DNA from: Bradyrhizobium uaiense
GTDB taxonomy: Bacteria > Pseudomonadota > Alphaproteobacteria > Rhizobiales > Xanthobacteraceae
DNA length: 36,289 bases
NCBI RefSeq assembly: GCF_010811875.1
Contig: NZ_VKHP01000068.1
Location: 1 to 36,289 of the forward strand
Direction of reading: 5' to 3'
Shown here: positions 7,545-14,838 of the stretch, in pieces
Layout of the letters: each line of letters starts with the position of its first letter
How positions within the stretch are numbered: the stretch's first letter is position 1
Position numbers and translations under genes: made by a program
Notes under the pieces: generated by a model
Told to the model about the DNA's origin: nothing
The model's database searches: none
The model's input: only the letters and a program-made list of their open reading frames with translations

Positions 7545-8870
7545 TCAGGCCGCGACCGTCTTGCGCTGCTCGATGGTCTGGCCGCCGCGATAGACGATCA
7601 GTGCAGCGATGATGCCGAGCGCCGCGCCGAACATCAGCCAGTAGGCAGGCGAGGCCTTGTCCCCGCCGGTCATGGCGATCAGCTTGGTCGCGACAAAGGG
7701 GGTCGACGTGCCGAAAATGCCCGCCGCCAGTGCAAACGCGATCGAGAAGCAGGTGGTGCGGACATGCGCCGGCACGATCTCGACCAGGCATCCCAGCATC
7801 GTGCCGCTGTAGACGCCGAAGTAGAACGAGAACATCATCTGCACCGCCAGCAGCTTCCCGAGCGTGGGCTCATGCGCGAGCCACGATAGCGCCGGATAAG
7901 CGGTCACGAACGACAGGCCCGCGATCGCGAGCAGCACCGGCTTGCGGCCAATGCGGTCGGACAGCGCGCCGCCGACCGGATTCCAGATGAAGTTCGTCAC
8001 TGCGACGAGCAGGGTCACCAGCAGCGTGCCCGACGCCGAAAGGTGCAGCTCCTTGCCAAAGCCGGGTGCATACACGGTGATGAAATAGAACGTCGTGGTG
8101 GTCAGGATGGCGATCATCATGCCGAGGATGACGATGCGCCAGTTCTCGATCGCCGAGGCGAACACTTCACTTGGCGTCGGGTGCTTCTTCATGGCCAGGA
8201 AGGCCGGCGTTTCCTCGAGCGAACGCCGCAGCATGAAGATGACGGGAATGATGAGGCAGCCGACAAAGAACGGGATGCGCCACTTGGCGACGCCGCCGAT
8301 CGCATCCAGGAAGGTATCGCCGGGCATGACCTCGCGCAGGACATATCCGATGATCGCGGCAACGAAGATCGCGACCTGCTGGCTGGACGATTGGAACGAG
8401 GTGTAGAAACCGCGGTTGCCAGGCGTCGCGATCTCGGAGAGATAGACGGACACGCCGCCCAGTTCGACGCCGGCCGAAAAACCCTGGATCAGGCGGCCGA
8501 TCAGCACAATGATCGGCGCGGCGATGCCGATCGCGGCATAGCCCGGGCAGAATGCGATCACGACGGTGCCGAGCGCCATCAGCGCGAGTGTCACGATCAG
8601 GCCTTGCCGCCGGCCGATGCGATCGATGTAGGAGCCGAGCACGACCGCGCCAACCGGGCGCATCAGCGCGCCGAGCCAGAACACGCCATAGGCGTTGAGA
8701 AGGGCCGCGGTCTCGTTCTGGGCGGGAAAGAACGCCTTTGCGATGTCCTGCGCATAGAAGCCGAACAGGAAGAAGTCGAACTGCTCGAGGAAATTGCCGC
8801 TGGTCGCGCGCAGGATGGCGCCGAGACGCGATTTGATTTGCGGTGCTTGCGATGGACTCGACTGCGACAT
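7545..8870 (-). CDS. tcuC: MFS metabolite:proton symporter (TcuC/CitA-like)
   Basis: The 441-residue protein has about 12 membrane segments and the MHS-type features: GNFLEQFDFFLFGFYA at the start, DRIGRRQGLIVTL after helix 2 and GRLIQGFSAGVELGG in helix 4. GALSDRIGRKPVLL in the second half repeats the first-loop motif. This subfamily takes up citrate, tricarballylate or related acids with protons across the inner membrane. The ATG at 8870 has a very good ribosome site (GGAGGAAAGG) and was preferred to an upstream in-frame start at 8894. It is the first structural gene after the LysR gene, and a cluster of palindromes sits just upstream (8898-8970). It probably supplies the substrate of the TcuA/TcuB pair. 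Confidence 0.85.
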   Translation of the reverse strand: MSQSSPSQAPQIKSRLGAILRATSGNFLEQFDFFLFGFYAQDIAKAFFPAQNETAALLNAYGVFWLGALMRPVGAVVLGSYIDRIGRRQGLIVTLALMALGTVVIAFCPGYAAIGIAAPIIVLIGRLIQGFSAGVELGGVSVYLSEIATPGNRGFYTSFQSSSQQVAIFVAAIIGYVLREVMPGDTFLDAIGGVAKWRIPFFVGCLIIPVIFMLRRSLEETPAFLAMKKHPTPSEVFASAIENWRIVILGMMIAILTTTTFYFITVYAPGFGKELHLSASGTLLVTLLVAVTNFIWNPVGGALSDRIGRKPVLLAIAGLSFVTAYPALSWLAHEPTLGKLLAVQMMFSFYFGVYSGTMLGCLVEIVPAHVRTTCFSIAFALAAGIFGTSTPFVATKLIAMTGGDKASPAYWLMFGAALGIIAALIVYRGGQTIEQRKTVAA

Positions 8871-8897
8871 AACGCCCTTTCCTCCCCGTGGCAAAAC

Positions 8898-8970
8898 GGC
8901 CGGCGCAAATTGCCGCGCCGGCCAAGGCAGTTAACTGCCGTATGCGGCAATTTGGCACGCCAGTCTGGCG
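8898..8970 (-). promoter_or_regulatory. Stack of dyad symmetries in the leader of the MFS gene
   Basis: Four inverted repeats lie in 73 bases between the LysR stop and the MFS ribosome site. They are CGCCAGTCTGGCG (8958-8970), TGCCGTATGCGGCA (8936-8949), GGCAGTTAACTGCC (8926-8939, perfect) and a 9-bp stem GGCCGGCGC/GCGCCGGCC with 8-nt loop (8898-8923). In addition AAATTGCCGC (8907-8916) and GCGGCAATTT (8944-8953) are inverted copies. On the coding strand the last stem is followed by GTTTTG and then the ribosome site. These could be operator sites for the neighbouring LysR protein, a terminator of the LysR gene, or an attenuator. Which of these is right cannot be decided here. Confidence 0.55.
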
Positions 8971-9036
8971 CGACCAACCCGAAATCGCGCCGCTGCTATC
9001 GGAAAAAAGCCGTAGAGAAAAACCGCGTGCGCCGCA

Positions 9037-9936
9037 TCAAGGCATCGCATGCGCCGCGGCGCCAAGCCAGGACCGGAATGCCGAGAGCTTCGGTGAATCG
9101 GCGCGCCCCTGCGGCGAGACCAGATAGAAGCCCGCGTCGGCGGGCAGCGCGATCTTGAAGGGAACCACGAGGCGGCCCTTGGCGATGTCGTCCTGCACAT
9201 AGGAGGTGCGGCCCATCGCGATACCGATGCCGTCGATCGCGGCCTGGAGCGTCACGAACAGCAGATCGAAAGTCACGCCGGGCTGCTTGGAAATGTCGGT
9301 CGCAAGGCCCGCTGCGGTCAGCCACAGCCGCCAGTCGTCACTGTTGGCGTTGCTGGTGTGCAGCAGCACGTGGTCCCTGAGGTCTTCGGGGCATTTCAGC
9401 GGTTTGGTTCCTTGCAGCAGCGACGGGCTGCACACCGGAAACAGTTCATCCGCCATCAGCCAGTCCGCGCGCAGGCCCGCCCATTGGCCGCGGCCATAGC
9501 GGATCGCCGCATCGACCTTGTCGCGCTGGAAGTCGACCAGGCTGGTCGAGGTGGTGATGCGGACGTCGATACCGGGATGCGCCTCCTGGAATGCCGACAG
9601 CCGCGGCAGCAGCCATTTGGCCGCGAGCGATGCCAGCGTCGAGACCGTCAGCACGTGATCATCGTCCCGGCGCAGCAGGCGATCGGTCGCGAGCCTGAGG
9701 TCGTTGAAGGCGGCGCGGACGCCGGGAAGGTATTCGGTAGCCTCCGAGGTCAGGCTCAGCGAGCGGTTCTGGCGGATGAACAGGCGGACGCCGAGTTCTT
9801 CTTCCAGTCGCCGGATCTGATGGCTGATCGCGGTCTGCGTCACGTTCAGTTCGGACGCCGCCAGCGTGAAGCTCATGTGCCGCGCTGCGGCCTCGAACGC
9901 CCTGAGGCCGTTCAATGAAGGCAGGCGGCTGGTCAT
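9037..9936 (-). CDS. LysR family regulator (GcvA-like), likely controls the tcu-like operon
   Basis: The 299-residue protein has an N-terminal winged helix-turn-helix (residues about 18-50, LAASELNVTQTAISHQIRRLEEELG) and a periplasmic-binding-like effector domain from about 90 to the end. The start motif LPSLNGLRAFEAAARHMSF is typical of GcvA-type members. It is the first gene of the leftward run, 166 bp before the MFS gene, as tcuR precedes tcuABC in enterobacteria. A T-N11-A dyad lies 22 bp before its start (9958-9972), consistent with self-control. The ligand would be the imported acid if it acts like TcuR, but the assignment rests on position. Confidence 0.85.
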   Translation of the reverse strand: MTSRLPSLNGLRAFEAAARHMSFTLAASELNVTQTAISHQIRRLEEELGVRLFIRQNRSLSLTSEATEYLPGVRAAFNDLRLATDRLLRRDDDHVLTVSTLASLAAKWLLPRLSAFQEAHPGIDVRITTSTSLVDFQRDKVDAAIRYGRGQWAGLRADWLMADELFPVCSPSLLQGTKPLKCPEDLRDHVLLHTSNANSDDWRLWLTAAGLATDISKQPGVTFDLLFVTLQAAIDGIGIAMGRTSYVQDDIAKGRLVVPFKIALPADAGFYLVSPQGRADSPKLSAFRSWLGAAAHAMP

Positions 9937-9957
9937 CCCTAAAGTGCCTCCAGATAC

Positions 9958-9972
9958 ATGACTTTAATTCAT
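9958..9972. promoter_or_regulatory. LysR-type T-N11-A box
   Basis: ATGACTTTAATTCAT is an interrupted dyad (ATGA-N7-TCAT) with T and A exactly 11 bases apart, the classical LysR recognition form. It lies 22 bp upstream of the LysR gene start and 82 bp upstream of the rightward DUF1127 gene. Auto-control of the regulator is the simplest reading. The AT-rich stretch could also be part of a promoter. Confidence 0.45.
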
Positions 9973-10054
9973 GCGAAACGGTACAAAGTGTCGTTTGTGA
10001 ACAGGCTCAATAACCCCGATATTCCGCCCAACAGGTTACCGATAGGAGCCGCAG

Positions 10055-10258
10055 ATGTCCATTTTCACCCATGAATCGATGACAAATCATCATACGCCGG
10101 GCCTTTTGAACCAGGTCGGCGACACCCTGCACGTCTGGTGGGAGCGCTATGAGCGCCGCCGTGAGCTGTCGCAGTGGACCGAGCGCGACCTGCACGACAT
10201 CGGCATGTCCCGCAGCGACATCGTTTTCGAGACCGAGAAGCCGTTCTGGCGGGCCTGA
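10055..10258 (+). CDS. Small DUF1127 (YjiS-like) protein
   Basis: The 67-residue protein ends in the DUF1127 pattern WWERYERRRELSQWTERDLHDIGMSRSDI followed by a short tail. This domain of about 40 residues is abundant in Rhizobiales. Members of it have been linked to RNA maturation and to phosphate and carbon metabolism in related bacteria, but this one is uncharacterised. The ATG follows AGGAG by seven bases. It precedes the GNAT gene by 69 bp in the same direction and may share its transcript and terminator. Confidence 0.8.
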   Translation: MSIFTHESMTNHHTPGLLNQVGDTLHVWWERYERRRELSQWTERDLHDIGMSRSDIVFETEKPFWRA

Positions 10259-10327
10259 TAGGCCGCCTTCGCCGGCGCTGCCTCGATCGAGGGGCGCCGG
10301 CCAGTACTTTCACCCGAGGAGCGTGTC

Positions 10328-10951
10328 ATGACTGCGCTGCATCTCGACGATCTCAAGCAATACTCTGATGTGCTGCGCGCCAGGAACGGCAGCGAGATCA
10401 AGGTGCGGTTCGTCGAGCCGCGCGACCGCGAAGAGCTGCAGAGCTACATCCGCTCGCTCTCCGCGGCGTCCCGTTACAACCGCTTCCTGGGCGCACTGAG
10501 CGAGCTGCCGAAGACGGAGCTCGAGCGTTTTGTCCACGTCGGCGAGGCAGACCGGTTCACGGTGGTCGCGACGATGGTGGTCGGTGGTTTTGAGACCATC
10601 GTTGGCGAAGCCCGCTACGCTTTCCATGCCGATACGTCGAGCGTCGAGTTCGGCCTGTCGATCGATGACCGGTGGCAGGGCCAGGGCATTGGCAAGGCGT
10701 TGTTGAAGAATCTCGAATGCCGCGCGGCGTCCTTCGGAGCCGAGCGCGTCTTTGGCGACACGTTGCGTTCCAACGCGGCGATGATCGGCCTCGCCCGCAA
10801 GTCTGATTACGCTTTCACTGCAAGCCCCGGCGATTGGAAGCTGGTGCGCTTTGCCAAGGAGATCCACGTCGAGCCGCAAGACATTCCCTGTGCCAGCTGG
10901 CGGCTTGCCGCCACTTCCCGCTTGGCCACGATGTCCTCGCTTGCGGTTTGA
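10328..10951 (+). CDS. GNAT family N-acetyltransferase
   Basis: The 207-residue protein has a GNAT fold. After an N-terminal strand (IKVRFVEPRDREELQSYIRSLS near 23-44) the acetyl-CoA loop is seen as DDRWQGQGIGKALLKNLE near residues 117-134 (Q/RxxGxG/A type), followed by the expected late beta strand. The MTALHLDD start is preceded by GAGGAG. The YNRFLGAL stretch near residue 50 resembles GNAT domains that acetylate proteins (Pat-type), but without their CoA-binding domain. Substrate is unknown. Transcription ends at the terminator directly after the stop. Confidence 0.75.
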   Translation: MTALHLDDLKQYSDVLRARNGSEIKVRFVEPRDREELQSYIRSLSAASRYNRFLGALSELPKTELERFVHVGEADRFTVVATMVVGGFETIVGEARYAFHADTSSVEFGLSIDDRWQGQGIGKALLKNLECRAASFGAERVFGDTLRSNAAMIGLARKSDYAFTASPGDWKLVRFAKEIHVEPQDIPCASWRLAATSRLATMSSLAV

Positions 10952-10958
10952 CTGACTA

Positions 10959-10999
10959 GGCCCGGTTCTGGCCCCTCCAGAACCGGGCCCTTTTCTTTT
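10959..10999 (+). terminator. Rho-independent terminator after GNAT gene
   Basis: A perfect 13-bp stem GGCCCGGTTCTGG / CCAGAACCGGGCC with a five-base loop starts eight bases after the GNAT stop. It is followed by C and TTTTCTTTT. This is the clearest terminator in the window. Confidence 0.92.
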
Positions 11000-11032
11000 G
11001 GCACTCGGTCTTCACCACTTGCTCTGCTGCCG

Positions 11033-11196
11033 CCTCTCCCCTTGTGGGAGAGGCCGTAGCGCATGCAGCGTAGCGGAATGCGCTGCGGGTGAGGGGGGCG
11101 GCGTCTCGGCAGACTCGCTCTCACGGATGGACCTGAACCCCTCACCCGGATTTCAAGCTAGCGCTTGAATTCCGACCTCTCCCACAAGGGGAGAGG
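11033..11196. repeat. Long intergenic repeat with CTCTCCC...GGGAGAGG ends
   Basis: The element begins CCTCTCCCCTTGTGGGAGAGG and ends with an inverted relative, CCTCTCCCACAAGGGGAGAGG (each about 21 bases; the ends are given only as motifs). Inside are GGGTGAGGGG and its complement CCCCTCACCC. The same family occurs at 28172-28311 and, cut by an IS element, at 36138-36166. It lies between the GNAT terminator and the convergent crotonase gene. No gene is seen in this 267-bp gap apart from this repeat. Confidence 0.8.
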
Positions 11197-11218
11197 TGAC
11201 TTCAAAAGCGCTACGCGC

Positions 11219-12049
11219 TCAATTCCCCCGAAACACCGGCTTGCGCTTCTCGACGAAGGCCTGCACGGCCTCCTTGTGATCCGCTGTCGTGGTGAGGCGG
11301 ATCAGCCGCTCGGCCTCGTGGTCGCGCGCGGTGGCGAAGTCGAATTGCAGCGCCTCGTCGAGATTGTCCTTCATGTAGCGCAGCGCCAGCGTCGGGCCTT
11401 CGGCGATCGATTTCGCCAGCGCGAATGCTTCGTCCTGCAGCACCTCGTCGGGCACCACGCGATTGACGAGACCGATCTGCTCGCACCTTGCGGCATCGAC
11501 CTTTTCGGAGGTGAACATCAGCTCGCGGGCGCGCGAGGTGCCGACCAGGCGCGTCAGCAGCCAGGCCATGCCATAATCGCCGCTCAGCGCCACGCGCAGA
11601 TAGCCGGTCGAGATGAAGGCGGATTGCGCGGCGATCCGGATGTCGCAGGCCATCGCGATGGCGAGCCCGGCGCCGACCGCGGGGCCGGGAAGTGCTGCAA
11701 TGGTGGGCTTGCGCACCGAGGCGAGTGCACCGGTGAGCAGGCGCTGGCGCTCCTGCAGATCCGCCACCTTGTCCTCGTAGGACATTTCGAGCTTCTTCGG
11801 ATCGCGATTGGCGCCCATGCCCTTGACGTTGCCGCCGGCGCAGAACGCCTTGCCGGCGCCGGTGACGAGCAGCACGCCGACCTCGGGGTTCTCGCCGCAG
11901 GTTCGGATCATCGTGCGCAGCGCCGGCGTCAGCGTGTCCGACAGCGAGTTGCGGGCATCCGGACGGTTCAGCGTGATGACGGCGACGCGGTCGCGGATCA
12001 CGCAAAGCAGTTCGTCGGTGCCGGTCTCGATCTTGATTTCGTTCGACAT
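11219..12049 (-). CDS. Crotonase/enoyl-CoA hydratase-isomerase family protein
   Basis: The 276-residue protein shows the crotonase oxyanion-hole motifs: KAFCAGGNVKGM (about 67-78) and GPAVGAGLAIAMACDIRIA (about 122-140). The second catalytic position is D158 in ALSGDYGMAW. The classical hydratase glutamate pair is absent and an aspartate is present, as in PaaG-like isomerases, so isomerase activity is at least as likely as hydration. The ATG at 12049 follows GGAGGAAAC. It is a leftward single gene flanked by two repeats, facing the GNAT terminator. Its substrate is an acyl-CoA of unknown structure. Confidence 0.85.
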   Translation of the reverse strand: MSNEIKIETGTDELLCVIRDRVAVITLNRPDARNSLSDTLTPALRTMIRTCGENPEVGVLLVTGAGKAFCAGGNVKGMGANRDPKKLEMSYEDKVADLQERQRLLTGALASVRKPTIAALPGPAVGAGLAIAMACDIRIAAQSAFISTGYLRVALSGDYGMAWLLTRLVGTSRARELMFTSEKVDAARCEQIGLVNRVVPDEVLQDEAFALAKSIAEGPTLALRYMKDNLDEALQFDFATARDHEAERLIRLTTTADHKEAVQAFVEKRKPVFRGN

Positions 12050-12089
12050 GTTTCCTCCGGGGGCCAAGTCTTGACCGTCACTTCCTGAC

Positions 12090-12179
12090 CGTCATTGCGA
12101 GGAGCGAAGCGACGAAGCAATCCATACTGCAGCTTGCAGCGACATGGATTGCTTCGTCGCTTCGCTCCTCGCAATGACG
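12090..12179. repeat. Perfect 36-bp inverted repeat
   Basis: Arms at 12090-12125 and 12144-12179 are exact reverse complements over 36 bases (start CGTCATTGCGAGGAGCGAAG), around an 18-base centre that itself contains CTGCAGCTTGCAG. A shorter, imperfect relative is at 16448-16533. The element lies between two leftward genes, so a transcript crossing it would form a very long hairpin. Confidence 0.9.
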
Positions 12180-12232
12180 AATGTGGCGGCGGCTGACAGC
12201 CAGCCTACTCCTGTTGCATGATCTCCGTCATC

Positions 12233-12934
12233 TCAAAACTTCTCAACCCAGGGCCGCAATTCCAGCTCCCAGGTCCAGGCGCTGCGCGGCTGTTGCAGCA
12301 CGTTCCAGTAGCTCAACGCAATCGCGTCGGGGTCGAGCATCGAGTCCGGCCGGTCGGCGGGCTCGGTGCGGGCGGCGCTGCGGATCCCGCCATCGATCAC
12401 GAAATGCGCGACATGGATGCCCTGCGGCGACAATTCGCGCGCCATGCTCTGTGCCAGCCCGCGCAATGCGAACTTGCCCATCGCGAACGGCGCCGATTGC
12501 GCATACCCCTTGACGCTGGCGGACGCGCCGGTGAACAGGATCGCGCCTTTCTTGTTGGGCAGCATGCGCTTCGCCGCCTCCTGCGCCACCAGGAAGCCGC
12601 CGAACGCCGAGACGGCAATCGCACGCTCGACCTCTGACGGCACCAACTCGACGAAGGGACCGCGGCTGCGGCCGGAGGCGTTGTAGACCACGAGGTCGGG
12701 GGTTCCGATCTCGCGCTCGACCAAACCAAAAAGGCGTTCGACATCCTCGGCCTTGGTGGCATCGCAGGCATAGGCCTTCGCGCCGGTTTCGGTGCAGAGT
12801 GCGCCGAGCTTCTCGATGCTGCGGGCGCCCAGCGCCACGCGAATTCCCTCCCGCGAAAATAGCCGCGTCAGCGAGGCGCTGAGGCCCTCGCCGGCGCCGA
12901 CGATCAGGGCGATCTTGTACTTCGGAATATCCAT
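12233..12934 (-). CDS. Short-chain dehydrogenase/reductase family protein lacking the catalytic tyrosine
   Basis: The 233-residue Rossmann protein has an N-terminal cofactor motif IVGAGEGLSASLTRLF (residues 11-26, the TGxxxGxG position reading GAGEGLS), D58 in ACDAT and NAS in place of NAG (VVYNASG, 92-98). Serine S138 is present. At the YxxxK position it reads F150-A-M-G-K154, so the catalytic tyrosine is phenylalanine. It is shorter than classical SDRs (about 250). The ATG at 12934 has AAAGGAAAG upstream. It diverges from the AidB-like gene with only 35 bp between starts. A changed chemistry or a binding role is possible; I recall close relatives sharing this Phe, so it is probably a subfamily feature, not damage. 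Confidence 0.8.
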   Translation of the reverse strand: MDIPKYKIALIVGAGEGLSASLTRLFSREGIRVALGARSIEKLGALCTETGAKAYACDATKAEDVERLFGLVEREIGTPDLVVYNASGRSRGPFVELVPSEVERAIAVSAFGGFLVAQEAAKRMLPNKKGAILFTGASASVKGYAQSAPFAMGKFALRGLAQSMARELSPQGIHVAHFVIDGGIRSAARTEPADRPDSMLDPDAIALSYWNVLQQPRSAWTWELELRPWVEKF

Positions 12935-12969
12935 TGGGCTTTCCTTTGCTCGGCCGGAGGAGGATAGTC

Positions 12970-14787
12970 GTGCCCAAACAAATGAGCACCGCAGCCGGGA
13001 ATTCAATGCAGCCGCACAAGCAGGATCCGAAAACGTCGTCCGCCAGCCAGCCGGGCCTGCTCGCGCCCGATACGACAGGAATGAATTTCTACCGGGCCGA
13101 TCCGGCGCTGACGGATATTCTGAAACTGCATCTGCCCGAAGCGTTGTTCCGCCACATCGAGCCGCATCTCGATCGGCTCGGCGGACTGGCCGGCGGCTAT
13201 CTCGACGAATGCGCGCGACTTGCCGACCGCCATACGCCGGTGCTGCACCAGCGCGACAAGTTCGGTCGCGACGTGCAGCATATCGAATATCATCCGGCCT
13301 ACCGCGAGATCGAGAGGGCCGCGTTCGGTGAATTCGGCATTCATGCGCTCTCGCTCCGCAAGGGCATCATGGGCTGGCCCGACAAATATCCTGTCGTCGC
13401 GAAGCACGCCTTCACCTTCCTGTTCAACCAGACCGAATTCGGCATGGGCTGCCCGATCAACGTCACCGACGGCTGCGCAAAGCTGTTGGCGAATTTCGGC
13501 AGCGAGGCGTTGAAGGCGAAGTATCTCGACGGCCTGACCCAGACCGACATGAGCAGACTGACGCAAGGCGGCCAGTTCATGACCGAGAAGGAGGGCGGCT
13601 CCGACGTCGGCACGCTGACCACGCGCGCGGTGCAGGAGGGTGACCACTGGCGGCTCTACGGCGAGAAGTGGTTCTGCTCGAACGCCGATGCCAAGGTGGT
13701 GATGCTGCTGGCGCGCCCCGAAGGCGCGGGGCCCGGCACCCGCGGCGTCGGCCTGTTCCTGATGCCGCGTTTCCTCGATGACGGCTCGCAGAACCACTAC
13801 CGGATCGTGCGGCTGAAGGACAAGCTCGGCACCCGCTCGATGGCCTCGGGCGAGATCAAGTTCGACGGCGCGATCGCCTACGCCGTCGGCAAGCTCGACC
13901 GTGGCTTCGTGCAGATGGCCGAGATGGTGAACTCGTCGCGGCTGTCCAACGGCGTGAAGTCGACCGCGCTGATGCGCCGTGCCTGGCACGATGCGATCAC
14001 GGTTGCGAGGGGCCGCGTGGTGTTCGGCCAGCGCATCATTGACCTGCCGCTGGCACGGCGGCAGCTGATGAAGATCATGCTGCCGACCGAGCAGGCGCTG
14101 TCGATGAGTTTCCTGACCGCTGACGCGCTCGACCGCGCCGAGGCCGGCAGCCAGGATGCCGCAGCGTTGCTCCGCATCTTGACGCCGACCTTGAAATTCC
14201 GTGCCACCCGCGATGCCAGAAAAGTTTGCGGCGACGCGATGGAGATGCGCGGAGGCATCGGCTACATCGAGGAATTCGTCACGCCGCGACTGCTGCGCGA
14301 TGCGCATCTCGGCTCGATCTGGGAGGGCACCGGCAACATCGTCGCGATCGATACGCTGAAGCGTGCGGTCGGACGCCACGGCGCCGACAATGCGCTAGCC
14401 GCCGATCTGCATGCGCGGCTCGATGACAGCGCCAATGTGCCGCAAGCCTGGCGCAACCGGCTGCGCGAGCTCAGCGACCGTGCGATCGCGTTCGCCCGCG
14501 AGGTCGCGGGCCGCATCGACAATGAGGGCGATGCGCGGCGCGCGACCAGCCTGCTCTATCATGTCGCAAGCGCCGTGGCGCTGGCGTGGGAGGGCGGTCG
14601 CATCCACGAGATGCGCGGCGACGCGCGCCGGCTGTTGCTGTCGCGGATGGTGATCGACCATCGCGTGATGCCGGGCGATCCGTTCCGGCTAGCGGAAAAT
14701 ACCGTTCAGCGCAGGATGGCCGATCACCTGCTCGGCGATCGCGCCGTCGGCATGGCCGAGGTTGGCGAATTGCTTGTCGCAGCGTAG
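12970..14787 (+). CDS. AidB-like acyl-CoA dehydrogenase family flavoprotein
   Basis: With a GTG start at 12970 behind GGAGGAGG (six-base spacing) the protein has 605 residues. A second possible start is the ATG at 12982. The acyl-CoA dehydrogenase core is clear: TQGGQFMTEKEGGSDVGTL, YGEKWFCSNADA, GLFLMPR, KLGTRSMASGEI, and MRGGIGYIEEFVTPRLLRDA with SIWEGTGNI, which supplies a glutamate at the medium-chain position. A C-terminal helical extension of about 150 residues is present, as in AidB. AidB itself binds DNA and protects against alkylation, but the long AidB-like branch also includes catabolic enzymes. Neighbours (SDR, alcohol dehydrogenase) favour catabolism. It is followed at 51 bp by the alcohol dehydrogenase gene. 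Confidence 0.85.
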   Translation: MPKQMSTAAGNSMQPHKQDPKTSSASQPGLLAPDTTGMNFYRADPALTDILKLHLPEALFRHIEPHLDRLGGLAGGYLDECARLADRHTPVLHQRDKFGRDVQHIEYHPAYREIERAAFGEFGIHALSLRKGIMGWPDKYPVVAKHAFTFLFNQTEFGMGCPINVTDGCAKLLANFGSEALKAKYLDGLTQTDMSRLTQGGQFMTEKEGGSDVGTLTTRAVQEGDHWRLYGEKWFCSNADAKVVMLLARPEGAGPGTRGVGLFLMPRFLDDGSQNHYRIVRLKDKLGTRSMASGEIKFDGAIAYAVGKLDRGFVQMAEMVNSSRLSNGVKSTALMRRAWHDAITVARGRVVFGQRIIDLPLARRQLMKIMLPTEQALSMSFLTADALDRAEAGSQDAAALLRILTPTLKFRATRDARKVCGDAMEMRGGIGYIEEFVTPRLLRDAHLGSIWEGTGNIVAIDTLKRAVGRHGADNALAADLHARLDDSANVPQAWRNRLRELSDRAIAFAREVAGRIDNEGDARRATSLLYHVASAVALAWEGGRIHEMRGDARRLLLSRMVIDHRVMPGDPFRLAENTVQRRMADHLLGDRAVGMAEVGELLVAA

Positions 14788-14838
14788 GCTGCGCGCGAGC
14801 GAACTTTTCAAACAACAAGAACGTCAAGGGAGACCCCG

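Noticed and set aside
12970..14787. The AidB-like gene as a DNA-alkylation repair gene aidB
   Set aside because: The long AidB-like branch includes catabolic enzymes, no adaptive-response gene is near, and the medium-chain-type glutamate is kept; the symbol was left empty.
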